DNA from: an uncultured Clostridia bacterium
GTDB lineage: Bacteria; Bacillota; Clostridia; UMGS1810
Direction: 5' to 3'
NCBI GenBank assembly: GCA_905210855.1
Contig: CAJLYL010000021.1
Location: forward strand, 1 to 21,805
Length of the DNA stretch: 21,805 bases
Positions within the stretch are counted from its first letter, which is position 1. Each line of letters begins with the position of its first letter. Below, piece after piece: positions 1 to 8,086 of the stretch. The position numbers and the translations under genes are program-made. The notes beneath the pieces are model-generated. The model was not told the origin of the DNA, did no database searches, and saw nothing but the letters and a program-made list of their open reading frames with translations.

Positions 1-32
1 TATATCATATGTGTTTAAATCATAATTATTTT

Positions 33-830
33 TTATTCATGATGATTATTATAGCTGTCATTTACTTCATAAGTATCTTTGTCTTTATTTTTAAATCCTG
101 CCGTATACATCAGCCACATCAAAATTAATGGAGCTGAGTATGTGAGAGGATATAAATATCTTTTTCCTTCTATATGCATTGATAAAGGAGCTAAAAACAA
201 TCCTATAATTACAGATAAAGCTATCGGTACGGCTACTAACCAATACTTGTTTTTTCTTTTTTCTTTTGAATTAAAAAGTGTACATACAGCAAAAGAAGGA
301 ATTAATATGGCATATAGTCCATATGATATGAAAAAGTTTAGCACTGGTATCTTGCCCCATGTATCCATAATGTTTTGTACCATCTCCGCAGTGCTCTCAA
401 AAAAACCATGCCTGCGTGTAACATCCTCATCAAATAAATTCCTAAGTGATGTATGGTGATTCATATTAAGCAATGGCGTTGCGGGATAAAGAGAAAACCA
501 TCCCGACATCATTGCAAATGCAGATTCAAAATATACTTTCGGATGATTTTTACCTTCCTTAAACCACACCTTTATATATTTGTCATAATATTCTCCATCA
601 GCTCTTTGACCGAAGCCCTTAATAGGATCTGCATTTAACGGATCATATCTTTCTTCTATATTATCTAATCCTATGACTTTATCGATTACTTCTAATTCAT
701 CATTAGGCATCTCATCTTTATAATAAGTTACATACCTTGCTGTCATCTGAAATGGCATGGATAGCATCTCTTGCTTACCACCCTTAGTTATATTCATAGC
801 TTTAAATGATAATGGCATTATAATAAACAT
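33..830 (-). CDS. C-terminal fragment of a polytopic membrane protein (DUF6020-like), probable 5'-truncated pseudogene
   Basis: The first ATG gives 265 aa, but the frame stays open upstream to a stop at 906-908, adding a membrane-like segment with no further ATG. No Shine-Dalgarno sequence precedes the ATG at 830. The protein has an N-terminal hydrophobic helix, a long soluble loop (about residues 20-165, including EMLSMPFQMTARYV and ERYDPLNADPIKG), then three hydrophobic segments (about 165-185, 195-215, 225-245) and a charged tail. This is the pattern I associate with the C-terminal half of DUF6020-type proteins, large envelope proteins of unknown function that usually carry many more N-terminal membrane helices. 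That N-terminal half cannot be present here, because the convergently placed degV stop lies at 963. The DNA is clearly more AT-rich than its neighbours, which suggests a transferred or decaying piece. The family call is from memory of sequence patterns and is moderate; truncation is well supported by the sequence. Confidence 0.6.
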   Translation of the reverse strand: MFIIMPLSFKAMNITKGGKQEMLSMPFQMTARYVTYYKDEMPNDELEVIDKVIGLDNIEERYDPLNADPIKGFGQRADGEYYDKYIKVWFKEGKNHPKVYFESAFAMMSGWFSLYPATPLLNMNHHTSLRNLFDEDVTRRHGFFESTAEMVQNIMDTWGKIPVLNFFISYGLYAILIPSFAVCTLFNSKEKRKNKYWLVAVPIALSVIIGLFLAPLSMHIEGKRYLYPLTYSAPLILMWLMYTAGFKNKDKDTYEVNDSYNNHHE

Positions 831-962
831 TACCGCAAGTATAATTGCTAATACAGATAATAATTTAATAAATTTTTCAAGCAGTTTGCTAAAAAATCTT
901 ATATTTCAAACAAACTTGTTATATTTTTAACAAAACGGTCATTGGAAATCCGACGCTCTTCG

Positions 963-1817
963 TCATTTTTTCAGGAAAGCATAGGCAATAACCGACGGCC
1001 CCGTGTGCACTCCGATGGTGGGGCCGACCTCAACGGTGACGGTGTTCTTAAACGGGGTGTTCTCAAGCAGAAGATTTTTAAGAATCTCCGCTTTGTCGGG
1101 AGCCTGTCCGTGGAGTATCACAATCGTCTGGTCATAATCCTCTCTTGCATCCGCAACAAGGATGTCGAGCAGCTTTTTGTAAAGCTTCTTTGAGCCGCGC
1201 ACTTTGTCCTTGCCCGTCACAAGACCGTCGTCTATGGTGAGTATCGGCTTTATGTCAAGCACATTTGCAAGGATATTTGCCGCGGGGGATATTCTGCCGC
1301 CCCTGCGCAGATATTTGAGATCTTCCACGGCAAAAATAATCTCCGTGTCGGCGATGTTTTTGTTAAGCATATTTACGATGGCGTCCGCGCTTGCGCCGTC
1401 TTTTGCCATCTTTGCCGCCCTCAGCACCCACAGACCGTAGCCGTAGGTGAAGGTGTTGCACTCGGCTATGCGTATGTCGGCATCGGGATTTTCTTCCTCT
1501 ATCATCTGCTTAGCCATGTTTGCCGACTGCGCCGTGCCGCTGCCCTTTGCCGATATGGGGCAGTATATGATTGTGCAGCCGTCCGAGAATTTTTTGAATT
1601 CGTCGTAGTGCTCGCTGACGGTTATCTGCGCGGTTTTCGGCAGTTCGTCAACGTTCTCCATCTTTTTGTAAAATTCGTCGGATGTCAGGTCATATCTGTC
1701 CTTATATTGCGTTTCGCCGAAACTGATGTTTATCGGCAGAAGTTCTATGTCATTTTCCTTTGCGAGTTCAAGCGTTATGTCCGACGCCGTGTCTGTCATT
1801 ATCTTGATTGGTTTCAT
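963..1817 (-). CDS. DegV family fatty-acid-binding protein
   Basis: The 284-aa product has the length and layout of the DegV family. The N-terminus carries the conserved IMTDTASDIT motif and LLPINISFGE, the middle has YLRRGGRISPAA (about 165-180), and the C-terminus has VGPTIGVHTGPSVIAYAF, the conserved end of the second lobe. Family members bind one fatty acid in a buried cleft; in some Firmicutes (FakB) they present it to the FakA kinase for phosphorylation. No fakA-like gene is in the window, so a FakB role is inference. GGAGG lies seven bases before the ATG. It is the last gene of the minus-strand operon, 20 bp after trmL. I see no convincing terminator between it and the membrane-protein fragment. 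Confidence 0.93.
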   Translation of the reverse strand: MKPIKIMTDTASDITLELAKENDIELLPINISFGETQYKDRYDLTSDEFYKKMENVDELPKTAQITVSEHYDEFKKFSDGCTIIYCPISAKGSGTAQSANMAKQMIEEENPDADIRIAECNTFTYGYGLWVLRAAKMAKDGASADAIVNMLNKNIADTEIIFAVEDLKYLRRGGRISPAANILANVLDIKPILTIDDGLVTGKDKVRGSKKLYKKLLDILVADAREDYDQTIVILHGQAPDKAEILKNLLLENTPFKNTVTVEVGPTIGVHTGPSVIAYAFLKK

Positions 1818-1837
1818 GCTGTGCCTCCGTTTTGTAA

Positions 1838-2332
1838 TTAAAATTGAGTTAGATATCCCTTTGTCTCAAGGTCAAAATAATCTTGTTGCCGCAGTGCCTC
1901 ATACACAATAACCGCAGCCGAGTTTGACAGATTGAGACACCGCGCACCGCCTATCATCGGTATGCGTATGCATCTGTCGGGGCGCCCGGCAAGCAGTGAT
2001 TCGGGCAATCCCTTGGTCTCCTTGCCGAACAGTATATAATCGCCGTCGCAAAACTCAATGTCGCTGTGACGGTGGGTTCCTTTTGATGTGGCATAAAACA
2101 TTCTGTCATCCTTATGCTGCTCCAAAAAATCATCCAAGCTGTCATATTCCGTAACGTCGAGCAGATGCCAGTAGTCGAGACCGGCGCGCTTTAAGTTCCT
2201 GTCCGTTATGCGGAATCCGTAAGGTTTCACAAGATGAAGTCTTGTGCCCGTGACGGCGCAGGTGCGCGCTATGTTGCCTGTGTTCTGTGGTATTTCAGGC
2301 TCTACCAGAACTATGTTAAATGCCATGTTCAT
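1838..2332 (-). CDS. trmL: tRNA (cytidine(34)-2'-O)-methyltransferase, SPOUT family
   Basis: The 164-aa protein has the size and motifs of TrmL (YibK/CspR): EPEIPQNTGNIARTC at the N-terminus, LHLVKPYGF, the SAM-binding knot segment ILFGKETKGLPE, and IRIPMIGGARCLNLSNSAAV with the C-terminal knot residues. TrmL methylates the 2'-OH of the wobble nucleotide in some tRNA-Leu isoacceptors using SAM. The first ATG (2330-2332) overlaps the TGA of the upstream aminotransferase gene in ATGA form, which points to translational coupling. A second ATG two codons on (2324-2326) is an alternative start. TrmL is cytoplasmic, and its place in an amino-acid operon is probably just co-transcription. Confidence 0.95.
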   Translation of the reverse strand: MNMAFNIVLVEPEIPQNTGNIARTCAVTGTRLHLVKPYGFRITDRNLKRAGLDYWHLLDVTEYDSLDDFLEQHKDDRMFYATSKGTHRHSDIEFCDGDYILFGKETKGLPESLLAGRPDRCIRIPMIGGARCLNLSNSAAVIVYEALRQQDYFDLETKGYLTQF

Positions 2333-3507
2333 TCACTCTTTCTCATTTTTTTCAAAAACTCTTCTATTCTCTCGACCGCAGTGTTAATCTGCTTTATGCT
2401 GTATGCATAGGACACACGGATGAAACCTTCGCCGCATTCGCCGAATGCCGTGCCGGGCACTACCGCCACCTTTTGGTCGTACAGCAGCTTTTCGCAGAAA
2501 TCCGTGCTTGTAAGTCCGGTTGACTTTATGCATGGGAAGATGTAAAAAGCGCCCTCAGGTTCAAAACTGGGCAGACCGAGCCTGTTGAATGCGTCCACAA
2601 TCAGCTTGCGTCTGCCGTCATATTCGTCCACCATCGCGCGTATGGATTTGTCACCGTTCTTCAGTGCCTCAATAGCCGCATACTGGCTTGTGGTCGGGGC
2701 GCTCATTATTGCATACTGGTGCACCTTTGTCATAGCTTTGACGAGCACCTCGTCCGCAAGCAGATATCCCAGTCTCCAGCCTGTCATGGCATATGCCTTT
2801 GAAAATCCGTTGACAACTATGCAGCGCTCTTTCATATCGGGCAAAGCTGCTATGGAGCAGTGCTTTTTGCCGCCGTATGTAAGCTCGGCGTATATTTCAT
2901 CGGACAGCACCATTATGTTGTGTCTCTTAATCACCTCGGCGATTTTTTCCAAATCTTCGTGCGTCATAATAGCGCCCGTGGGGTTGTTCGGATAGGAGAG
3001 AACAAGGAGCTTTGTCCTGGGGGTGATTTTTTTCTCCAGCTCCTCCGGAGTGAGCTTAAAGTCGTTTTCCGCCTTGGTCTCAATTGTCACAGGCACACCG
3101 CCTGCGAGAGTTGCGCACGGTTTGTAGCACACAAAGGATGGCTCGTGAATGAGCACCTCATCGCCCGGTTCGAGCAATGTGCGCATAACAAGATCTACGC
3201 CCTCGCTGCCGCCGACGGTCACAAGCGTTTCGGACTGGGTGTAGTCTAAGTCGAATTTTTTTACATACCGGCAGATCTCCTGTCTCAGTTCAAGCAGACC
3301 CGAATTAGAGGTATAGTGCGTCTGAGCTTTTTCCAGTGAATAAATGCCGGCGTCTCTTATGTGCCACGGGGTAGCGAAATCGGGTTCGCCCACACCGAGG
3401 CTGATTGCACCATTCATAGTGCTGACGATATCAAAGAATTTTCTGATACCGCTCGGCTGCATGGTCGTTACTTTGTTATTGATAAAATCCTGTATATTAA
3501 AATCCAT
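2329..3507 (-). CDS. PLP-dependent aminotransferase, class I/II
   Basis: The 392-aa fold-type I aminotransferase has the expected landmarks: SLGVGEPDFATP near the N-terminus, YTSNSGLLELR, LVLSYPNNPTGA (substrate and PLP contacts), VLSDEIYAEL (Asp that pairs with the pyridine nitrogen), and VNGFSKAYAMTGWRLGY with the likely Schiff-base lysine at residue 237. It most resembles the PatA/AspC-like subgroup that acts on aspartate, N-acetyl-diaminopimelate or aromatic amino acids; substrate cannot be read from the sequence. The ATG (3505-3507) shares one base with the TGA of the upstream Lrp gene. A GTG just upstream (3508-3510) is an alternative start, with AGGTGAT before both. Pairing of an AsnC/Lrp regulator with an aminotransferase suggests local amino-acid-responsive control. 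Confidence 0.92.
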   Translation of the reverse strand: MDFNIQDFINNKVTTMQPSGIRKFFDIVSTMNGAISLGVGEPDFATPWHIRDAGIYSLEKAQTHYTSNSGLLELRQEICRYVKKFDLDYTQSETLVTVGGSEGVDLVMRTLLEPGDEVLIHEPSFVCYKPCATLAGGVPVTIETKAENDFKLTPEELEKKITPRTKLLVLSYPNNPTGAIMTHEDLEKIAEVIKRHNIMVLSDEIYAELTYGGKKHCSIAALPDMKERCIVVNGFSKAYAMTGWRLGYLLADEVLVKAMTKVHQYAIMSAPTTSQYAAIEALKNGDKSIRAMVDEYDGRRKLIVDAFNRLGLPSFEPEGAFYIFPCIKSTGLTSTDFCEKLLYDQKVAVVPGTAFGECGEGFIRVSYAYSIKQINTAVERIEEFLKKMRKSE

Positions 3508-4001
3508 CACAGCGTAATCACCTGCCTGTCGTCAATTTCGTTGTCCTCAAAGATAACTCCCTGATCCTTGTATTTTTTGAGGACGAAGTGCGTGGATGTG
3601 CCGATGACGCAATCCATTGGCGCAAGCCTGTTTGCTACAAACAGCGCAACCTCCTTCATGGTTTTGCCCTCTATAAACACAAGCAGATCGTACTGACCTG
3701 CCATAAGGTAGAGCGAGCGCACTTCGGGGTACTTATATATTCTCTCGGCAATCTTGTCAAAACCCTCGCCGCGCTGCGGAGTTACATTCAGCTCTATCTG
3801 CGCGGTGACGAATTCCTTGTCCGTCTTTTCCCAGTTGATGACGCTCTTGTTGCAAAGGAGTATTTTTTCATCTTTCAGTTCATCTATCGTTTCGGCGACT
3901 TCCGCGGCTGTCATGTCAGTCAGCGTGGCTATCTGTTCAAGAGACAGCATACAGTCGTTTTCGAGCAATTCAAGAATTTTTGCGGATTTTTCGTTATCCA
4001 T
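3507..4001 (-). CDS. Lrp/AsnC family transcriptional regulator
   Basis: From the ATG at 3999-4001 the product is 164 aa, the usual size for the family. Residues about 1-60 form a helix-turn-helix (SLEQIATLTDMTAAEVAETI), and residues about 65-145 form the RAM ligand-binding domain (FVTAQIELNVTPQ through MAGQYDLLVFIEG and IGTSTHFVLKKYK). Such proteins form dimers to octamers that sense amino acids. An in-frame start 20 codons upstream exists but is rejected: that stretch contains the promoter (-35 at 4056-4061, -10 at 4033-4038), and AAAGGGTG lies correctly before the shorter start. It is the first gene of the operon lrp-aminotransferase-trmL-degV, so it probably regulates its own operon. The ligand is unknown. 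Confidence 0.93.
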   Translation of the reverse strand: MDNEKSAKILELLENDCMLSLEQIATLTDMTAAEVAETIDELKDEKILLCNKSVINWEKTDKEFVTAQIELNVTPQRGEGFDKIAERIYKYPEVRSLYLMAGQYDLLVFIEGKTMKEVALFVANRLAPMDCVIGTSTHFVLKKYKDQGVIFEDNEIDDRQVITL

Positions 4002-4032
4002 GTTTTTCACCCTTTCAATAGCTTTAGAAATT

Positions 4033-4061
4033 ATTATACCAAATACAAAAGATTTTTTCAA
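4033..4061 (-). promoter_or_regulatory. SigA-type promoter of the lrp-aminotransferase-trmL-degV operon
   Basis: On the minus strand TTGAAA (4061-4056) is followed after exactly 17 bases by a perfect TATAAT (4038-4033). Initiation would fall near 4026, giving a leader of about 25 nt that contains the AAAGGGTG ribosome binding site. This places the lrp start at 4001. Confidence 0.85.
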
Positions 4062-4091
4062 TAGTTTTTTGCATTAATCACAATTCTTGAC

Positions 4092-4131
4092 AAAAAAACA
4101 TGAGCAGACTTTCAATCGAAAATCCGCTCAT
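4092..4131 (-). terminator. Rho-independent terminator of the SLH-GH18 gene
   Basis: The arms 4100-4108 and 4123-4131 form a nine-pair stem on the minus strand, with one G-U pair. The 14-nt loop is followed by seven T (complement of 4092-4098). It lies just past the stop of the SLH/GH18 gene and separates it from the lrp promoter. On the plus strand the wobble would be an A-C mismatch, so the signal is directional. Confidence 0.85.
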
Positions 4132-4142
4132 ACTTCTTTTTG

Positions 4143-6023
4143 CTATTCCCATACATCGCTTGTTTCAAGCCCCAGCCGCCACGCTGCCGTTCCGGCGAGC
4201 GAGTATTTTTGCACAATGCCTTTTCGCTTGGCTATGCTCTGCACATTCTCAAGCCACATTTTGCACTCCTTGCCGTCTTTTACCCACGAAGCAGTGTAGA
4301 GACCGTCTGCATCGCTGTATGCCACAGCTGCGCCGTTTTCGTCTGCAAGAGCTTGCGCTGCCTGCATGGATATTGCTCTTGTGGCGGTCACTGCGCCGTT
4401 TTTGCTCTCCCAGTAACGCACATAGAAAGGCACGCCGAGGATTAATCTGCCGGATGGCACTTCATTAAGAGTGAGCTTTACGCTGTCCTCCGTCCAGTTC
4501 ATCGCCGCCACGGGGCCGGCGGTTTTGCTGCCGGCGTAGTATTGGTCGTATGCCATAAGCATGATGTAGTCCGCAGTCTCTGCCAGGCGGTCTCTGTCAA
4601 AGCACATCGACCATGTGCCGCTCGTCTTTTCATACCTTGTTATATCGGCAGATACCGTCACGCCGATGTCGTGCAGCGCAAGAGTGAGATTGCGCATATG
4701 ATTTGCATATGCCGCGGCGTCCGCCGCATACATATTTTCAAAATCGAGATTTATCCCCGATATACCTGTGCGCAAACATTCGGCGCGCAGATATTCAATC
4801 GCCACCGACATTGCTGCGCCGTCGTGCAAAAATGCGTTTGCGGTTGCCGTCTTAAAGTCCGTCTTGTACATTGCCCAAATCTGCTTTCCGGCAGAGTGTG
4901 CCGCCGTAACATAGCCGTCGCTGAGCAGATTGTAAAGTTTTATTCTCTGCAAGCCGATATCTACCGCCGTGCCGTACTGATTTTCGTCTGACAGTATATA
5001 TGCACTCGGCGATATGTGCGTAAGTCTGTCGGGAAGTGATGTCGGATTTTGTGCCGATATATCCCATGCCAGGTTTATTTCTCCGCTCTCAATAAAGCGT
5101 GTGTTTATGGCGTAAACATAATTTTTGCCGCTTTTGCTTAATACCTTGCACACCACCGCTGCATTCATATCTCTTGTGTATGCCGCGGCAGCAAAGCGCA
5201 CTGACAGGGAAAACTCGGCTTGAGTCAGCATACCCTCGGCAGATGAAGATTCATTTCTGATATCAGTCACCTCTGCGGTGACATCTCCGTTTTGGAGCGA
5301 CAGACGGTATTTAGCTTCGCTTTGCGCACTGCCGATAGAATTTTGAATTATATATTCAATGTCGTCAAAGTATCTTTGCACGCTCTCTTGCGCAAGCTGC
5401 TGCGCACCGCTTGTGCCGGTATCCGCACTTCGCAGAGCGCGCATAATCATAGACGCCGCCTGTGCACGGGTTGCGTTATTATAGGGATAGAATTTTCCGT
5501 CATCATAGCCGTTTATTATTCCGTTGCCGACGGCTTTTTTGAGTTCCGCCATGTATTTGTAGCCGGACTTGATGTCGCTGAATTTCACACTTTGAGACTT
5601 ATCCGGCAGCGAGCCTATGCGCGACACCATGATGACGATTTGCTCGCGCGTCATATATGCGTCGGGAGCAAATTTGCCGCCGCCGACTCCGTTTATAAGT
5701 CCGGCTTCATATGCTGCCGCCACATAAGGCGCAAACACGCTGCCGCCCGGCACATCGTCAAAGTACTGTGAATAATTGTTTTCGTCAACCTCGGTAAACG
5801 CCCTCGCGGCAAAAGCTGCAAATTCCGCTCGTGTAACATTGCTCTCCGTGACGGCATTTTCGCCGTCGCCGAGCATTATGCCAATCGAGTGCAGTTCCTC
5901 GATGTCGTCCTCCGCCCAGTGCTCGTTTGTGTCGGCAAAGTATGCCACCGGCGCCGCAGCCGCACTTGCGGCAGATGTAAACAATACGCTTGCCGTCATG
6001 ATGAATATCAATAATCTTTTCAT
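4143..6023 (-). CDS. Secreted SLH-domain protein with C-terminal GH18 (chitinase/YaaH-like) domain
   Basis: The start at 6023 is preferred over 6038 because GAGGAT lies seven bases before it and nothing similar precedes the longer form. The 626-aa protein has a signal peptide (MKRLLIFIMTASVLF...ASA, cleavage near 20-25) and three SLH repeats (about 28-80, 85-140, 145-195; each with a TRAEFA, TREQIV or TRAQAA motif). A linker domain (about 200-320) leads to a GH18 TIM barrel (about 325-620) with GINLDFEN, whose E429 is the expected acid/base, and YIMLMAYDQYY and LILGVPFYVRYW. SLH repeats bind pyruvylated secondary cell-wall polymers, so the enzyme is probably wall-anchored. GH18 domains of the YaaH/YdhD type cleave peptidoglycan, including spore cortex; the substrate here is inferred. 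It is monocistronic and ends in a terminator. Confidence 0.9.
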   Translation of the reverse strand: MKRLLIFIMTASVLFTSAASAAAAPVAYFADTNEHWAEDDIEELHSIGIMLGDGENAVTESNVTRAEFAAFAARAFTEVDENNYSQYFDDVPGGSVFAPYVAAAYEAGLINGVGGGKFAPDAYMTREQIVIMVSRIGSLPDKSQSVKFSDIKSGYKYMAELKKAVGNGIINGYDDGKFYPYNNATRAQAASMIMRALRSADTGTSGAQQLAQESVQRYFDDIEYIIQNSIGSAQSEAKYRLSLQNGDVTAEVTDIRNESSSAEGMLTQAEFSLSVRFAAAAYTRDMNAAVVCKVLSKSGKNYVYAINTRFIESGEINLAWDISAQNPTSLPDRLTHISPSAYILSDENQYGTAVDIGLQRIKLYNLLSDGYVTAAHSAGKQIWAMYKTDFKTATANAFLHDGAAMSVAIEYLRAECLRTGISGINLDFENMYAADAAAYANHMRNLTLALHDIGVTVSADITRYEKTSGTWSMCFDRDRLAETADYIMLMAYDQYYAGSKTAGPVAAMNWTEDSVKLTLNEVPSGRLILGVPFYVRYWESKNGAVTATRAISMQAAQALADENGAAVAYSDADGLYTASWVKDGKECKMWLENVQSIAKRKGIVQKYSLAGTAAWRLGLETSDVWE

Positions 6024-6067
6024 TGGTTTTATCCTCATTGTCGAAAAATCTAAGTGGGGGTAGATTA

Positions 6068-6073
6068 ATTATA
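6068..6073 (-). promoter_or_regulatory. Possible -10 element for the SLH-GH18 gene
   Basis: The minus strand reads TATAAT at 6073-6068, about 45 bp before the chosen start codon. No good -35 is seen 16-18 bp upstream (TGTTAA at 6096-6091 is weak), so this is only a candidate. Confidence 0.35.
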
Positions 6074-6158
6074 CTATATGCGTCAAATAATTAACAGTGC
6101 AAATTGTTTCCAATATGTCCGATGAGGGCAATATATTCATACTTTACTGCGAAAAAAG

Positions 6159-6189
6159 CAAAATAATCATTATTTTGTTTTGACAAAAC
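6159..6189. promoter_or_regulatory. Two adjacent palindromes at the eda-kdgK promoter, candidate operator
   Basis: CAAAATAA and TTATTTTG (6159-6166 and 6170-6177) form a perfect inverted repeat with a TCA centre. Sharing base 6177, GTTTTG-A-CAAAAC (6177-6189) is a second perfect palindrome that contains the -35 hexamer. Both are built from the same TTTTG/CAAAA half-site. A repressor bound here would block RNA polymerase. The regulator is not in the window. Confidence 0.55.
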
Positions 6190-6208
6190 TGCGAAAATGT
6201 GTTATACT
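6180..6208 (+). promoter_or_regulatory. SigA-type promoter of eda-kdgK
   Basis: Perfect TTGACA (6180-6185), a 17-bp spacer and TATACT (6203-6208). The predicted start near 6215 gives a leader of about 30 nt that holds the AGGAGG at 6235-6240 before the eda ATG. Confidence 0.88.
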
Positions 6209-6246
6209 GTACCCAAATTGGTTAAATTGCAGTTAGGAGGATATAT

Positions 6247-6900
6247 ATGGATAAGCTGAAAGTAATTTCAAAAATCAAGGAAGCAGGCGTTGTTGCCGTT
6301 GTCAGGGCGTCAAGCGCCGAGCAGGCAATCAAGATTACGGACGCTTGCATCAAGGGCGGCGTACCGGCAATCGAGCTGACATTCACGGTTCCCGGTGCCA
6401 ACAGAGTTATCGAGGAGCTGGCGCAGCATTACAGCGAGGACGAAATCATCCTCGGCGCAGGAACAGTGCTTGACGCGGAGACGGCAAGAATAGCAATTCT
6501 CGCAGGCGCGCAGTACATAGTCAGCCCCTATTATGACGAGGCGACCGTCAGATTGTGTAACAGATACGCGGTTCCCTGTATGCCCGGTTGCATGACCATT
6601 CATGATGTGGTTAAATCGCTCGAGATGGGCTGCGACATAATAAAACTTTTCCCTGGAGACGTGTTCGGACCGCAGATGGTTAAGGACATCAAAGGACCGA
6701 TTCCGCAGGCTAACATCATGCCCACGGGCGGAGTTTCCGCAGACAACGTGGAGGCATGGATAAAGGCAGGCGTTGTTGCGGTTGGCGCAGGCTCGTCGCT
6801 CACAAAGGGCGCAAAGACCGGCGACTATGAAGCAATCACCGCAGAGGCAAAGAAATTTGTAGAGAACATTAAGGCTGCAAGAGCGGCTCTTAAAAAATAA
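6247..6900 (+). CDS. eda: Bifunctional KDPG/KHG aldolase
   Basis: The 217-aa class I aldolase has the size of Eda. It cleaves 2-keto-3-deoxy-6-phosphogluconate to pyruvate and glyceraldehyde-3-phosphate. The Schiff-base lysine is K133 in CDIIKLFPGD and the catalytic glutamate is E43 in PAIELTFTVPGA. LGAGTVLDAETA, SPYYDEATV, CMPGCMTIHDV and MPTGGVSADNVEAWIKAGVVAVGAGS are the other barrel motifs of the family. AGGAGG lies six bases before the ATG. KdgK follows 20 bp downstream with its own GGAGG, so the pair converts 2-keto-3-deoxygluconate to central metabolites, the end of hexuronate or pectin catabolism. No uronate isomerase or transporter gene is in the window. Control is probably by the palindromes overlapping the promoter. 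Confidence 0.97.
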   Translation: MDKLKVISKIKEAGVVAVVRASSAEQAIKITDACIKGGVPAIELTFTVPGANRVIEELAQHYSEDEIILGAGTVLDAETARIAILAGAQYIVSPYYDEATVRLCNRYAVPCMPGCMTIHDVVKSLEMGCDIIKLFPGDVFGPQMVKDIKGPIPQANIMPTGGVSADNVEAWIKAGVVAVGAGSSLTKGAKTGDYEAITAEAKKFVENIKAARAALKK

Positions 6901-6920
6901 TAAAATCGGAGGATAATACA

Positions 6921-7946
6921 ATGAAAGTAGTTACATTCGGCGAAATAATGATGAGACTGCAGACCCCGGGTCATCAGAGATACATCCAGGCGCAGAGCCT
7001 TGAAGTAGAGTACGGCGGCGGCGAGGCAAATGTTGCGGCGTCCGTTGCAAATTACGGCGGCGACGCTTGCTTTGTAACCAAGATTCCGTCCAACCCCATA
7101 GGCGACGCTTGCATGGCTCAGCTGCGCAAATATAACATCTGCACAAAGCACATCGCACGCGGCGGCGAGAGACTGGGCATATACTTCTGCGAGAAGGGCG
7201 CTTCGCAGAGAGCATCCAATGTTGTATACGACAGAGCACACTCATCCATAGCTACTGCTGTTAAGGCAGACTTTAACTGGGGAGTGATCTTCGAGGGTGC
7301 GGATTGGTTCCATTTCACAGGCATCACACCGGCGCTCAGCGACGAGGCAGCCGCTATCTGCCTGGAGGCTTGCAAAAAGGCAAAAGAGATGGGCGTTAAG
7401 ATCAGCTGTGACCTCAACTTCAGAAAGAAACTCTGGACAAGCGAAAAAGCAGGTCAGGTTATGGGCGAACTGATGAAATATGTCGATGTTTGCATAGCAA
7501 ACGAGGAAGATGCGGACAAAGTGTTCGGCATCCATGCGGCAAATACCGATGTTACCGGCGGCAAACTCAGCGACGAGGGTTACAAAGACGTTGCACGTCA
7601 GCTTGTTGAGAGATTCGGCTGCACTCATGTTGCAATCACACTCAGAGAGAGCATCTCAGCATCGGAGAACGACTGGTCGGCACTGCTCTATGACGCTAAG
7701 GAAGACGGATTCTACAAATCAAAGAAATATCACATGACAATCGTTGACCGCGTGGGCGGCGGCGATTCTTTCGGCGGCGGACTCATATATGCCATGCTCG
7801 CAGGATATTCAAATCAGGATGCAATCGAGTTTGCGGTTGCGGCGTCCTGCCTTAAGCACACAATTGAGGGCGATATGAACCTTGTAACGCTTGATGAAGT
7901 AAAGAACCTTATGAAGGGCGACGGCTCGGGCCGTGTTTCAAGATAA
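6921..7946 (+). CDS. kdgK: 2-keto-3-deoxygluconate kinase (PfkB family)
   Basis: The 341-aa product is a ribokinase/PfkB sugar kinase. The N-terminal VTFGEIMMRLQTPG and EVEYGGGEANVAASVANYG form the sugar site. ISCDLNFRKKLW, VCIANEEDADKVFG and the C-terminal DRVGGGDSFGGGLIYAML form the ATP and catalytic site, with the catalytic base at D282. The last motif reads GGGD where most PfkB kinases have GAGD, a variant I have seen in KDG kinases. The enzyme phosphorylates KDG to KDPG, the substrate of the aldolase encoded 20 bp upstream. The two genes share a promoter and end at a strong terminator, so the KDG specificity rests on both sequence and linkage. Confidence 0.93.
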   Translation: MKVVTFGEIMMRLQTPGHQRYIQAQSLEVEYGGGEANVAASVANYGGDACFVTKIPSNPIGDACMAQLRKYNICTKHIARGGERLGIYFCEKGASQRASNVVYDRAHSSIATAVKADFNWGVIFEGADWFHFTGITPALSDEAAAICLEACKKAKEMGVKISCDLNFRKKLWTSEKAGQVMGELMKYVDVCIANEEDADKVFGIHAANTDVTGGKLSDEGYKDVARQLVERFGCTHVAITLRESISASENDWSALLYDAKEDGFYKSKKYHMTIVDRVGGGDSFGGGLIYAMLAGYSNQDAIEFAVAASCLKHTIEGDMNLVTLDEVKNLMKGDGSGRVSR

Positions 7947-7963
7947 TTTGAAATATAAAACAT

Positions 7964-8004
7964 AAAAAATATAGGGCAGGAGTAATCCTTGCCCTATATT
8001 TTTT
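7964..8004 (+). terminator. Rho-independent terminator of eda-kdgK
   Basis: The arms 7964-7978 and 7990-8004 form a stem of up to 15 pairs with a core of TATAGGGCA/TGCCCTATA. The apical GGA/TCC pairs further around a short loop, and the stem ends in a T-run. The A-run on the other side would also let it work on the minus strand. Confidence 0.88.
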
Positions 8005-8086
8005 GCGTACTTTTGCGTTTTTGCAAACCACGAATAAAAATCCATATTTTCGGCATAATAGTCATAAAAAACTCGGGAGGATTTTT

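Noticed and set aside
4002..4061. 20-codon N-terminal extension of the Lrp regulator
   Set aside because: The extension contains the -10 and -35 of the operon promoter and has no ribosome binding site.
6310..6921. Minus-strand ORF of 203 aa
   Set aside because: Antisense to eda; the forward gene has all catalytic residues, a promoter and a ribosome binding site.
8043..8070. SigE-like pair (CCATATT, 14 bp, CATAAAAA) upstream of the EIIA-like gene
   Set aside because: The start site it predicts would fall inside the GGGAGG ribosome binding site, so it cannot serve this gene.
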